Part shown: positions 18,786-27,488 of the stretch, piece after piece
How the letters are laid out: every line of letters starts with the position of its first letter
Position numbering within the stretch: the stretch's first letter is position 1
From: Pirellulales bacterium
Lineage (GTDB): Bacteria; Planctomycetota; Planctomycetia; Pirellulales; PALSA-1355
Direction of reading: 5' to 3'
Length of the DNA stretch: 64,000 nucleotides
Assembly (NCBI GenBank): GCA_022844125.1
Contig: JALHMI010000004.1
Location: 352,777 to 416,776, forward strand
Position numbers and translations under genes: made by a program
The notes under the pieces: model-generated
Told to the model about the DNA's origin: nothing
Databases searched by the model: none
The model's input: the letters and a program-made list of their open reading frames with translations, nothing else

Positions 18786-19568
18786 CTACTTTTTCGGACC
18801 GACGTTCTGGAACCGGCTCATCAAGCGTTCGCTGTAGATCCCGACCTCCAGCACCAACCGCTGCAAGCGATTGCGGAAATAGCCGAACATCGCGATTGCC
18901 GGAATCGCCAACATGAGCCCGACGAGCGTTGTGATCAGGGCCGTTGAGATGCCCTGTGCCAGGTCCGCTGGTTTCGGCTGCGTATTACTCGAGGCGATCA
19001 CGCGAAACGCCGCGACCATACCCTGCACGGTTCCCAGCAGACCCACCATGGGGCTAATCGTGCCAATCAGGGCGATGTAGCTGAGCCGTTGTTCCAGTCG
19101 CATGTTTTCGTCTTCGCCCACTTCCTGCATCGCCTCGACGGCTTGCGGATAGCCCTCTTGCAGCTTGGCGAGCCCCGCGGCGAGCACATGCCCCAGGAAG
19201 CTGTCGTCGTTCTTGGCCAGTTCGTAGGCTTCCTGGAATCGCTTCTCGTTCAGCATCACTTCAAAGTTATCGATCAAGTCCTGCGGCACGACGGCTTGTC
19301 GGCGCAGCGACATGATGTTCATGACCACCAAGGCGACGAAGATGAACGAAATCGCCAGGAACACGATCGTGTAGAACGGCCCCAGCGCGCCGTAGTAGAA
19401 CCCGAGCGCACTCTGCTGAACCGGCGCCGCGTCGGCGGCCGCGGCCGGATCCTGGGCCAGTGCCACCTGGCTGAAAAGTAGATCGCTCACCGGCGCCACG
19501 GCCAGGCCAAAGGCGATCGCGCACAACAGGGCATAGGCATGTTGCCGCAGGCGAGTTCGTTTCCGCAT
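18786..19568 (-). CDS. MotA/TolQ/ExbB-family proton channel
   Basis: This 260-aa membrane protein starts at ATG 19568 with AGAGGAA upstream. An N-terminal signal-like segment ends near ALAQ (residue 39). The three ExbB transmembrane helices are about 60-82 (TIVFLAISFIFVALVVMNI), 160-182 (GTISPMVGLLGTVQGMVAAF) and 205-228 (LITTLVGLMLAIPAIAMF). The conserved Gly/Thr-rich core GLLGTVQGM is present. It forms the pentameric channel around the ExbD dimer. The signal-like N-terminus is an extra compared with E. coli ExbB and is frequent in TPR-linked ExbB proteins. Confidence 0.9.
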   Translation of the reverse strand: MRKRTRLRQHAYALLCAIAFGLAVAPVSDLLFSQVALAQDPAAAADAAPVQQSALGFYYGALGPFYTIVFLAISFIFVALVVMNIMSLRRQAVVPQDLIDNFEVMLNEKRFQEAYELAKNDDSFLGHVLAAGLAKLQEGYPQAVEAMQEVGEDENMRLEQRLSYIALIGTISPMVGLLGTVQGMVAAFRVIASSNTQPKPADLAQGISTALITTLVGLMLAIPAIAMFGYFRNRLQRLVLEVGIYSERLMSRFQNVGPKK

Positions 19569-19683
19569 GGAGATTCCTCTGGCTAAAGCGGGGGTTCCGG
19601 TGGATGATTCGATCGGTGGCGACTAGAGTTTAGTGCTACGAGTTGTTTTTCGCCAAGACGAGCCGCGAAGGGCTGTGCGCGGC

Positions 19684-20727
19684 TCAGCGATTGGCCCAAC
19701 TACTTTGGGGATATTTCTGCTTAAGCGTACTGCGCGCTTGCGCCGCGCGCTGGGTTTTGTTGTCGGTCGTAAACAACTCGGCCAGGTGCCCCAAAGCCTC
19801 GGCATGGATCGCCGGAAACCTCGGGTACAACAGGTCGACGTGCAGGTAGGCCACGATCGCCGGCTTCACCTGCCCCGCCGCTTGCAGGCTCGCGCCTTTG
19901 ACGTTGTACGCCCGGGCCAGCAATTCGTCCTCGTCCGGTCCGGCTTTGGCAATCACTTCGTCCACCAAGGCCACGGCCTCCTGTGGCTTGTTCGAACCAC
20001 TCAAGGCTTCGGCCTTTCCCAGCTTGGCGGCGATCTTCTGCGCGCTCACCTGCGAACCTTGCAGATCGCTGGCCAGCACCTGGTCGAACCGTGCGATTGC
20101 CTGGTCGTATTTTTTCTGTCCCACGAGCGCGCGTCCCGAGAGGGCCGCGGCCTTCAGCTTGTACTCCGGCCAGGGAGCGCTGGCGATCTTCGTGTAGTAA
20201 GCCTCGGCCACGGGAAAGTTGCCCATCGCCACCAGCAAATCGCCCAGCGCTTCGCAGGCGTCGAAGTAGTGGAAGCTGGTCGGGTTCGATTTCTCAAACG
20301 CGAGCATCCGCTTGCCGGCATCCTGGATCGAGCCGCTTCCGCCGAGCGCCATCCGCGCCGCGGTGAGCGCCTGGTAGAACTGCACTTCCTGATTCAACAG
20401 CGGCCGCTTCAGGTCGCCTTGCGGAACCTTGGCAAGCTGCGTCGCGGCTTCAGCATACCTGCCGCCGGCGACGGCCATGCGGGCCTGCGTCAGCCCCGTG
20501 GGCTCGCCCTCGAATTGAACGCTTTCCAGTTCGTTGACGGGCAGTTGTTTTTTTGTGGCACCGATTTCCAGCGTCAACTCGGTGGGCGTACTGCCGGTAA
20601 TGTCACCCGTTTGCTGGGCGCCCGTGGCGAGTTTCACGCGGTCGACGGCCTGACATGCCGTGGCGAGCAGCAGCCAGATGGCGCCGCTGAAAGCGAGTTG
20701 TTCAATTCTTCGCATGTTTGGAGTCAT
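19684..20727 (-). CDS. Exported TPR-repeat protein of the ExbB/ExbD operon
   Basis: A 347-aa protein with a signal peptide (residues 1-27, AFSGAIWLLLATACQA) starting at ATG 20727 with GAGG upstream. A short beta-rich segment (about 28-75) resembles a small SH3-like domain: KLATGAQQTGDITGSTPTEL. Helical repeats follow, e.g. GGRYAEAATQLAKV, GNFPVAEAYYTKIA and KKYDQAIARFDQVL. The protein is probably periplasmic. It sits 30 bp after the larger TPR gene and 115 bp before exbB, so it is probably an adaptor of the motor complex. Confidence 0.8.
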   Translation of the reverse strand: MTPNMRRIEQLAFSGAIWLLLATACQAVDRVKLATGAQQTGDITGSTPTELTLEIGATKKQLPVNELESVQFEGEPTGLTQARMAVAGGRYAEAATQLAKVPQGDLKRPLLNQEVQFYQALTAARMALGGSGSIQDAGKRMLAFEKSNPTSFHYFDACEALGDLLVAMGNFPVAEAYYTKIASAPWPEYKLKAAALSGRALVGQKKYDQAIARFDQVLASDLQGSQVSAQKIAAKLGKAEALSGSNKPQEAVALVDEVIAKAGPDEDELLARAYNVKGASLQAAGQVKPAIVAYLHVDLLYPRFPAIHAEALGHLAELFTTDNKTQRAAQARSTLKQKYPQSSWANR

Positions 20728-20757
20728 CTCACTTGCCTCGCCGATCTCGTTTCGCGC

Positions 20758-23700
20758 TTACGTGGTGGGCGCCGCTTCAGATTCTTTGAACGCTTCCAAG
20801 CCTACTTCAGGCTGTCCGAGCGCCTTCTGAATTGTCTTCAGCAGTTGGTTGTACCGGGCTCGCGTTGCCTCGCCGCCCAGGTCCGGTCGCACCTTGTAGG
20901 TCGACAGCACGTCTTGAACCGCCGCCTTCAGAATGTTCTCTCGTTTCGTGGGATCCTTCTCGGCCATGGCATAGCCGTAGCGCGACTCGACGATCGCCAG
21001 CCGCGACTTATGGAACGTTTCGGCGAATTTCTCATCGCCCATCGTGGCCTTGGAGAGCTTCGCCCAGCCCCAGATCAGGTTCTGGCCGTTGCGTCCCGGT
21101 TCGCCACCCATGATCGCCTTGGCATAGCCGGTCGGATCTTTGGCGCCACGGGCCTGGTAAATTTTCGCCGCGACAACCTGAGCGGGCAGCAGCGTGGGCT
21201 TCTCACGGAGCACGTTGGCAATCACTTGCGTGGCCTCTTCGTACAAACCCGCTCCGCGATAGGCGTCAGCCTGCTTGAGCCGCAGAGCCAAGAGCGAGTC
21301 CGGCGAAGCGCTTAGCTTGGGATCCTTGGCCGCGGCTTCGAGCAACTGTTCGTACGCCTTGGCGGCTTTGCCGTAGCATTCCAGCGCCCGGGGCGACGTG
21401 CTGAGCGCACCGCTGTCGATGCCCGAGGCCAGGTTCAGATACGTTTCGGCCATCCAGTTGAGCGTGGGCAGGCTGCCGCCGGCGCCACGCTCGAGCAACC
21501 GATCGAGAAACACCTGAAAACCCGCCGCCAGCCGATCGAGCTCTTCGGTCTTGCCGTCTTCGCGAAGCTGCTGCATGTCTTGTTGAAGTTGACGGCCGAG
21601 GCTCACATAGATGGCCGTCAGGTTGTCGGCCGCTTGCGAGTCGCTGCCCGCAGGCACCAGCTTTTCGAGCGCGTTCATCGCCGCTTCGGCTTTGTCGAGC
21701 TGCGCCGGATTCGTCGCAATGAATGCCCGCATCGCCAGCTTGTACGTCTCGGCCGGGAAATTACCTTGCGACGCCGCGGAGCTACCAGCCTGCACGAGCG
21801 TGAGCGGGCCGAAGGTCGGTTCCTCGAGCCAGATAACTGCCTGTGCGGGCTCATCCGCTTCGAGCAGCAGCTGCGCGAGCGAGAACACGGCCGTCGCCAC
21901 GGTCGCGTCGGGCGTGGCGCCGGCCTTCTTAACGCGTTCGATTCCGCCTTCCAGCACCTCGCGCGCTTGCTTGCGGAGCGCGGCCAGTTGCTCGGCGTTC
22001 GGTCGCTCGGCCTCGGGCTGGCGCAGCGCCTTGAGATAGGTCGACCACAGTGCCTGTCCGGCACGCAGTTCAGCCTGTCCACGGCGCGGCGAATCGGCCG
22101 GAATCTTGTTGAGGTATTCGGCCGCCCGTTCGACCTTTCCGGCCGCGGCAGCGAAGTTCACCAGCGTCAGCGCCGCCTCCTCGGCTTCATCCTGATCAGG
22201 CCACCGCTGGAACGTCATCTCCGCGACACGCTCAATCTGCCCGATCTCGAACGACCGATCTTCTTCCTTCGACTCGCCGTACAACCGCACCCACGAGGCG
22301 AGCGCGATCTTGGCCCCTTGCCGTCCAGGCAGCGTGTCAGGATAGTTCTGCAGCAGGTACTCGCCCAGCACCGCCGCATCGTAGTAGTTGCCAACGGTCC
22401 AATTCAGGAAGCACTGATAGTACCGGGCTGAAGCGAGCAGCTCGGCCGTTGTGTCCTGATCGCGAAGTCGCATCGCCAGGTCGAGCAGTCGCATCGCATC
22501 GCCGGCTGAGACATTTCGCTGCTTCTCCAGATCGGCGATTGCGGGCTTGTCTCCCTGCGCGCGAACGGCGTCCAGCGCTAGCGCCGCTTTCTGCATCCGC
22601 TCGAGCGCGGGTTTGGCCTGGGTGAGCGCCTCGACAAACGTCTTCGGTGGACCGGCCTTGACAGCGTCGTCCTGCTTGGCGCTCGTGTTCGTGGCGGGAA
22701 CTCCACCCGAAAGCAACGCCAGCAGCACCCTGGCCGGCTGCTGGAAAGGATTCGCTTCTCGCAACAGCGGTCCAGCCGCTTCCCGCGCCGAACTGGCGAG
22801 CCGTTTGCGGTTCGGATCTTTTTCGGGCAGCGCTTCGGCCTGCCGCTGGTAGGCGACGGCCGTCAGATAGCGAATCGCCAGGTCATCTTCTTCCGATCCT
22901 TCGCCCGCGGATTCCTTAGTCCACCGCTCGCCGCGTTCGATGGCCGCCTGGTACTTGCCGACCGTTGCTTCGGTCCAGCACTCCATCGCGTGCCGAGTGC
23001 TCTTGGTGCGGATTGACCGCGTTTCGACCGAATCGGGCAGATCCATTAGCTCGCCAAAGCACGTCACCGCCAGGTCGAACTGACCCAGGGCTTGCCGGCA
23101 GCGTCCTTCCCACAAACGGGCGAGCACGCCCACCGTACGCGTTCGATAGGCCTCGTGCAATTCGGCGTAGGCCTTCGCCGCAGTCTCATATTTCTTCTTG
23201 GCTTCGGCACTTCCAGCCGGAAAGGAACGCGCCGTTTCGAAGTCGATGTTTGCCCGCATCAGCTTGGCCTGAGCCAACTCGGCTGAAAGCCGCTGCTTCT
23301 GGGCCTGCAGTTCGGTTTCGCCGGGCGGGATCAGCTTCGGCATTTCGCCGAGGTGTCGGGTGAGCGTTTCTTCGGCTGAAGTGAACTCGGTGAGCGCCTG
23401 GCCATACAGGTTGCGGGCCTGCGTGGCCGCGGCTTCCTTTTCGGCCTCGGGCGCAATCTGCACCAGCCGGCGGCCGCGTTCCACCAGCACGCCGGCCAGC
23501 GAATTGCGCGCTGCGCCGGCCAGCGGGTGATCGGCATGTTCTTTTGCGAACTTTTCGAGTGCGGCCGTCGCCTGGTCGAGTTGCGCACTGCGCAGTTGCG
23601 GATCGCCGGGTTCGCCGGCTGCCGCCAACAGCGTCACGCCGCGTTCGTAGTCCAGCCGCTTGCGAATGGCCTCGTTAGCCAGCGGACTGGTTGCGAGGTC

Positions 23701-23847
23701 CTCGAGATACGTGAGCGTCTCGTCGTAGTACTTGCCCGAGCGGAGCGCGGCGAGGAACTCGTCGACCGGCTCGGCGGCGCCGGCAGACCCGGCCGCAATT
23801 GCGACCAGTCCCCACGCTACCAATTGCAAGCGGAGCAACGAGTTCAT
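20758..23847 (-). CDS. Large exported TPR-repeat protein of the ExbB/ExbD operon
   Basis: A 1029-aa protein. The frame is open to 24291, but ATG 23847 directly precedes a clear signal peptide (LLRLQLVAWGLVAIAAGSAGAAE) and has GAGGA upstream, so it is preferred. The whole mature part is helical TPR-like repeats, e.g. YDETLTYLEDLATSPLAN, FDLAVTCFGELMDL, NYYDAAVLGEYLLQNYPDT and EEATQVIANVLREKPTLL. It is presumably a periplasmic scaffold and the first gene of the operon that continues into TPR, ExbB, ExbD and ExbD. The cargo or partner is unknown. Confidence 0.82.
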   Translation of the reverse strand: MNSLLRLQLVAWGLVAIAAGSAGAAEPVDEFLAALRSGKYYDETLTYLEDLATSPLANEAIRKRLDYERGVTLLAAAGEPGDPQLRSAQLDQATAALEKFAKEHADHPLAGAARNSLAGVLVERGRRLVQIAPEAEKEAAATQARNLYGQALTEFTSAEETLTRHLGEMPKLIPPGETELQAQKQRLSAELAQAKLMRANIDFETARSFPAGSAEAKKKYETAAKAYAELHEAYRTRTVGVLARLWEGRCRQALGQFDLAVTCFGELMDLPDSVETRSIRTKSTRHAMECWTEATVGKYQAAIERGERWTKESAGEGSEEDDLAIRYLTAVAYQRQAEALPEKDPNRKRLASSAREAAGPLLREANPFQQPARVLLALLSGGVPATNTSAKQDDAVKAGPPKTFVEALTQAKPALERMQKAALALDAVRAQGDKPAIADLEKQRNVSAGDAMRLLDLAMRLRDQDTTAELLASARYYQCFLNWTVGNYYDAAVLGEYLLQNYPDTLPGRQGAKIALASWVRLYGESKEEDRSFEIGQIERVAEMTFQRWPDQDEAEEAALTLVNFAAAAGKVERAAEYLNKIPADSPRRGQAELRAGQALWSTYLKALRQPEAERPNAEQLAALRKQAREVLEGGIERVKKAGATPDATVATAVFSLAQLLLEADEPAQAVIWLEEPTFGPLTLVQAGSSAASQGNFPAETYKLAMRAFIATNPAQLDKAEAAMNALEKLVPAGSDSQAADNLTAIYVSLGRQLQQDMQQLREDGKTEELDRLAAGFQVFLDRLLERGAGGSLPTLNWMAETYLNLASGIDSGALSTSPRALECYGKAAKAYEQLLEAAAKDPKLSASPDSLLALRLKQADAYRGAGLYEEATQVIANVLREKPTLLPAQVVAAKIYQARGAKDPTGYAKAIMGGEPGRNGQNLIWGWAKLSKATMGDEKFAETFHKSRLAIVESRYGYAMAEKDPTKRENILKAAVQDVLSTYKVRPDLGGEATRARYNQLLKTIQKALGQPEVGLEAFKESEAAPTT

Positions 23848-24173
23848 CAGGTCCTCGAAGTTGTCGTGCCGAAATGGATGCGCTTTGCTGCGAGCGTCGC
23901 TACTTGTGAATCTTAACCGCTCGGGCGCGGTTACAGGACTCCAAGTGAGCGCAGGCAGCGAGCGCGATCGTTGGCAAGAGGCCGAGCAGACGCACAACGG
24001 CGCTCGACGGGAAGATTTGGCCCTGGCAAGTTTGGCACGTTGCGCTGGTGCGGGTTCCGGGCCGCGATCGCGCTCGCCAGTTGGCCTGCTTCGTCCTCTC
24101 TCTATATAGCCAGAGTATAGTGCCGGGCCGGCAATCTCAACCCTTTTCCGGGGAACGGCTTGCAATTCGCCCG
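23848..24173. other. Intergenic region, 326 bp
   Basis: This gap lies between the SDR gene (upstream) and the large TPR gene, both on the minus strand. It should contain the operon promoter; one candidate is listed separately. The in-frame open extension of the TPR gene through this region gives an Arg/Pro-rich translation with no family resemblance. Confidence 0.5.
24114..24140 (-). promoter_or_regulatory. Candidate promoter for the TPR-ExbB-ExbD operon
   Basis: On the minus strand TTGAGA (24135-24140) precedes TATACT (24114-24119) with a 15-base spacer containing the palindrome GCCGGCCCGGC. The spacing is shorter than the optimal 17, so this is tentative. It lies about 270 bp upstream of ATG 23847. 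Confidence 0.3.
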
Positions 24174-25040
24174 CTACGCTGTTTCTGCGGCCGTTTCCAG
24201 GGCCGCCTTGGTCCGCCGCAGCTCGCTCCGTGCCATGCGCTGACCCAGGGCCGGCGAAAGCCGATTCAGCCACCAAATCAGCCGCCACCACTGCGGAATC
24301 ACGATCACCGAGCGGTTACGCGCCACGGCCTTCAGCGTTTGTCGCGCGAACTCGTCAGGCTCCATCGGGTTCAGCTTGGCCCAGAACTTTTGCTGCCGTT
24401 CGAGCGGGACCGGTTGTATCAGTTTTCCGAACTTGCCGTAATCTTCCAGTAGTGCCGTGCGCACGGTGCCGGGGCAGAGCGCGCTGACGCGCACGCCGTG
24501 CTCGGCGGCTTCGACGCGGAGCGAAAGCGAGAGGCCCAACACGCCGTATTTCGAGGCCGCGTAACTTACGCACCATGGCGACGGCAGAAAACCGCAGACC
24601 GAGGCCGTGTTCACGATGTGTCCAAAGCCTTGCCGCACCATCAGCGGGTAAGCAGCCTGCACGCCGTTCGCCACGCCGCGCAGGTTGACGTCGAACACCG
24701 TGTTCCAGTCGTCGATCCCATAGAGCTTCGCTTCGCCACCAATGCTGATGCCCGCGTTGTTGAACAGGTAGTCGAGCCGTCCGTGTTGGCGAGCGGTGTC
24801 TTCGACCACTCGGCGCACCGCTTCGAAGTCAACGACGTTCAGTTCCGTCGCGGTGGCTTTGAGGTTGTGCTGCCGCAGGGACGCGGCGATTTCTTCAGCG
24901 CGCTGGCCCTGCCGGTCGGCCAGCACGACAGTCGCCCCGCGTTCCACGAGGGCCTTTGCCAGGCCATAGCCGATTCCCGATGCCGCACCGGTCACAATTG
25001 CCACGGCGCCGTCGTATGTGCGTATTTGGTTGTTCTTCAT
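24174..25040 (-). CDS. Short-chain dehydrogenase/reductase
   Basis: This 288-aa classical SDR has the NAD(P) site TGAASGIG at residues 18-25, the NNAG motif in LDYLFNNAGISIGG, catalytic Ser in NTASVCGF and Tyr/Lys in YAASKYG. The Asp-rich end of the second strand (VVLADRQ) suggests NAD preference. The C-terminus contains a Trp-rich hydrophobic stretch (PQWWRLIWWLNRL) that could touch the membrane. The substrate is unknown. ATG 25040 is preceded by a run of C/G without a clear ribosome site. Confidence 0.87.
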   Translation of the reverse strand: MKNNQIRTYDGAVAIVTGAASGIGYGLAKALVERGATVVLADRQGQRAEEIAASLRQHNLKATATELNVVDFEAVRRVVEDTARQHGRLDYLFNNAGISIGGEAKLYGIDDWNTVFDVNLRGVANGVQAAYPLMVRQGFGHIVNTASVCGFLPSPWCVSYAASKYGVLGLSLSLRVEAAEHGVRVSALCPGTVRTALLEDYGKFGKLIQPVPLERQQKFWAKLNPMEPDEFARQTLKAVARNRSVIVIPQWWRLIWWLNRLSPALGQRMARSELRRTKAALETAAETA

Positions 25041-25206
25041 GTGGGGGGGGAATTTGAACTAAGACTGGCGTTAACGCGGGATTGCCAAGACTCCCAGTGT
25101 AACTTCCCGGGCAATGTGGCGCGATCACTGGGCCGCTGGCGACCGCTTGCATTTCGCACTAGACTGGTTCACTGTCGTCCCAAACCACGTTTTTTCGAGG
25201 ATTTCC

Positions 25207-25812
25207 ATGCTCGGCGCCACGCTCGGCATTCCCCAGTACATCGCCCGCCTGCACGCGGAAATCGACCGCGTCGACCATCAGCAGATTCAGGCCTGGGCTG
25301 ACCTGGTCTACGAAGCCTGGGAGAACGAACGCTTCATTTTCGTGTTCGGCAACGGCGGCTCCGGCACCACGGCCACGCACATCTGCGAAGACCTCGGCAA
25401 GAGCTCGCTCCGCCAGGAAGAACTACACGACGAATCCAAGAAGCGGCTTAAGATCCTCAGCCTTACCGATAACCTCGGCTGGATTCTGGCCCTGGGGAAC
25501 GACATCGGCTACGAGCATATCTTCGTCCAGCAGCTGATGAACTATGGCTCGGCCGGCGACCTCTGCATCGCCATCAGCGGCTCGGGCAACAGTCCCAATG
25601 TTCTGAGCGCTGTCGACTGGGCCAATCGCCACGGGCTGAAGACCTTCGGCCTCACCGGCTTCGATGGCGGCAAGCTGAAGGGGATGGCCCACTCGGGCAT
25701 GCACGTCCCGCTGCACGACATGGGCATGGTTGAAAGCATTCACCTCGCACTGTTCCACTGGGTGCTGAACGACGTCTTCGCCCGGATCAACAGCGAAGGA
25801 CGGCACGCGTAG
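25207..25812 (+). CDS. SIS-domain phosphosugar isomerase (GmhA-like)
   Basis: The 201-aa product starts at ATG 25207, 6 bases after GAGGA; the open frame from 25114 is not coding-like. The sugar-phosphate isomerase fold is shown by FVFGNGGSGTTATHICEDLGK at about 40-60 and the phosphate-binding AISGSGNSPNVLSAV at about 117-131. Both match GmhA-like sedoheptulose-7-phosphate isomerases, although GmhA assignment is not certain. A sugar kinase gene follows after 6 bp, so the pair probably makes or processes an activated sugar phosphate for glycans. Confidence 0.83.
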   Translation: MLGATLGIPQYIARLHAEIDRVDHQQIQAWADLVYEAWENERFIFVFGNGGSGTTATHICEDLGKSSLRQEELHDESKKRLKILSLTDNLGWILALGNDIGYEHIFVQQLMNYGSAGDLCIAISGSGNSPNVLSAVDWANRHGLKTFGLTGFDGGKLKGMAHSGMHVPLHDMGMVESIHLALFHWVLNDVFARINSEGRHA

Positions 25813-25818
25813 GTTCCC

Positions 25819-26760
25819 ATGCTTCTCGGCATTGAAATCGGTGGAACCAAGCTGCAACTCGGCGTCGGGGCGGGCAACGGTGTGCTCGTTGATCTCGTCC
25901 GCTTGAACGTCGATCCATCGCCAGGGGCCGAAGGGATTCTGCGGCAGATCGCGACTGCCGGGCGTGAGCTGGTGGCGAAGCACGGCGTTACGGCCGCGGG
26001 CTTTGGCTTCGGTGGACCGGTCGATACATCGCGCGGTGTCGCAGTGAAGAGTCACCACGTGCGCGGCTGGGATGGGTTTCCGCTGGCCGACTGGTGCGGT
26101 CGCGAATTGGGCGTTCGCGCCGTGATTGAGAACGATTGCGACGCCGCCGCGCTGGCCGAAGCCCGTTACGGGGCAGGGCGGGGGGCCAATCCGGTCTTCT
26201 ACGTCACGGTCGGAACCGGCATCGGCGGCGGACTCGTCGTCGATGGCCGCATCTATCGCGGTTCCGGTCACGGCGCTGCCGAGATCGGGCATCTGCGGCC
26301 CGGACTCGATTGCGATGATCCCGAGGCCATCGTTGAAGCGAGCTCCGCCGGGTGGGGGATCGCGGCCACTGCCGTTCGCTGGCTTGCGGATGAGCAACGG
26401 TTTTCGGTTGCCGACCGCAAATCACTGCTCGCCGCTTGCGAGCAAGATCCGGCGCAGCTCAATGCGCGGATGGTTGCCGAAGCCGCGGCGGCCGGCAGTC
26501 CCTTGGCCGGCGCGGTCATGGATCGCGCACTGCAAACGCTCGGCTGGGCCATCGCTCAGGCGTTGACGCTCACGTCACCGCAAGTGGTCGTCATCGGTGG
26601 CGGAGTTTCACTCAGCGGCGAGCAGCAATTCTTCACGCCGCTGCGTGAGCACGTCGCGCGATATATATTTCCACCCTTGAGGGAGAAATACAGGATCGTG
26701 CCCGCCGCTCTGGGCGAGGAAGTCGTCGTGCACGGCGCTTTGGCTGCCGCCGCGGAGTAA
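25819..26760 (+). CDS. ROK-family sugar kinase lacking the zinc motif
   Basis: A 313-aa ROK kinase starting 6 bp after the SIS gene. The ATP site LLGIEIGGTKLQLGV is at 2-16, the catalytic Asp in VIENDCDAAALAE at about 108, and a second phosphate loop VTVGTGIGGGL. The ROK zinc motif CxCGxxGCxE is not present: the corresponding segment, after the conserved EIGH, reads RPGLDCDDPEAIVEASS with a single Cys. It probably phosphorylates a hexose or derivative, using the SIS product or supplying it. The missing zinc ligands separate it from classical glucokinase/NagK ROK proteins. Confidence 0.83.
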   Translation: MLLGIEIGGTKLQLGVGAGNGVLVDLVRLNVDPSPGAEGILRQIATAGRELVAKHGVTAAGFGFGGPVDTSRGVAVKSHHVRGWDGFPLADWCGRELGVRAVIENDCDAAALAEARYGAGRGANPVFYVTVGTGIGGGLVVDGRIYRGSGHGAAEIGHLRPGLDCDDPEAIVEASSAGWGIAATAVRWLADEQRFSVADRKSLLAACEQDPAQLNARMVAEAAAAGSPLAGAVMDRALQTLGWAIAQALTLTSPQVVVIGGGVSLSGEQQFFTPLREHVARYIFPPLREKYRIVPAALGEEVVVHGALAAAAE

Positions 26761-26890
26761 GGGAATATCCTCTCCGGCTGTAGACGAATCCGCTTGTGTG
26801 CCGGAATCTTCGGCACAAAGCTTGTATTCCACCGCTCGTAGTCTTGTCTTGGTGGCGCGCCGAACTTCCCTCATCTCACGGGCGTACGTT

Positions 26891-26903
26891 CTACACAGTG
26901 TAG
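26891..26903. repeat. 13-bp perfect palindrome
   Basis: CTACAC-A-GTGTAG lies in the 284-bp gap after the ROK gene; another small hairpin (TGTGCCG/CGGCACA, 26797-26817) sits nearer the ROK stop. The palindrome could be an operator or chance; no adjacent promoter is clear. Confidence 0.3.
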
Positions 26904-27044
26904 TACCGACCGACTCGATAGCGCGCTCGCCTTTTCCCGGCGAGCGACATCCGCCAGCCCGAGGCGCACGCTCGTAGAATTCCCGCCACAAGGAGTTTCG
27001 AAGGGTGCAATTCGGGCTGGCGCTGTTTCCGGATGGTGGATTTG

Positions 27045-27431
27045 CTACGACTTGCGCCAGCCGCCACCTGCCTGTTGTTCCAGCTTCGCTCGAACCTCCG
27101 GCAGCGGATAGTCGATGATCGGCAAGTCCAGATGCGATAGCTCGCGCAGCCGCTCGTAGCCGCGAGTGACCAGGACCTGTTGGTCGCGGACATAAGTCGA
27201 ATCGAGCGAGCGCTTGTCGAACGGCCCTTCGACCACGACCGGCGAAAAGTCCGAATGCACGATGTACTGCGCGAGCACCGGATTGCAGCGGATGTGTCGC
27301 TCGCGGGTCGTGTGCAGCGTTTCGGGATCGAGCATCCCGATCACGTAGCGCAAATAGAGATCGCTGTCGGTGAGCCCTGCGACGTCACCGCCGCAAACTT
27401 CGCAGAGATATCCCTCATCGCACTTGGCCAT
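27045..27431 (-). CDS. Hypothetical protein with N-terminal Cys cluster
   Basis: A 128-aa protein; ATG 27431 is preferred over TTG 27446. The N-terminus KCDEGYLCEVCGGDV places three Cys that could bind zinc with another ligand, and RHIRCNP adds a fourth. The middle contains YLRYVIGMLDPETLHTTRERH and VVVEGPFDKRSLD. I do not recognise the family. It follows dapB by 57 bp on the same strand, so it is probably the last gene of the thrC-dapB operon. Confidence 0.65.
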   Translation of the reverse strand: MAKCDEGYLCEVCGGDVAGLTDSDLYLRYVIGMLDPETLHTTRERHIRCNPVLAQYIVHSDFSPVVVEGPFDKRSLDSTYVRDQQVLVTRGYERLRELSHLDLPIIDYPLPEVRAKLEQQAGGGWRKS

Positions 27432-27488
27432 GATTGCCAATTCCAAAAGCCAGGCGAATACCTTCGCCTGGAACCACCGCGCGAAAAG

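Noticed and set aside
26608-26991. Minus-strand ORF of 127 aa over the ROK gene end
   Set aside because: Most of it is antisense to the ROK coding sequence and the translation has no protein-like pattern or ribosome site.
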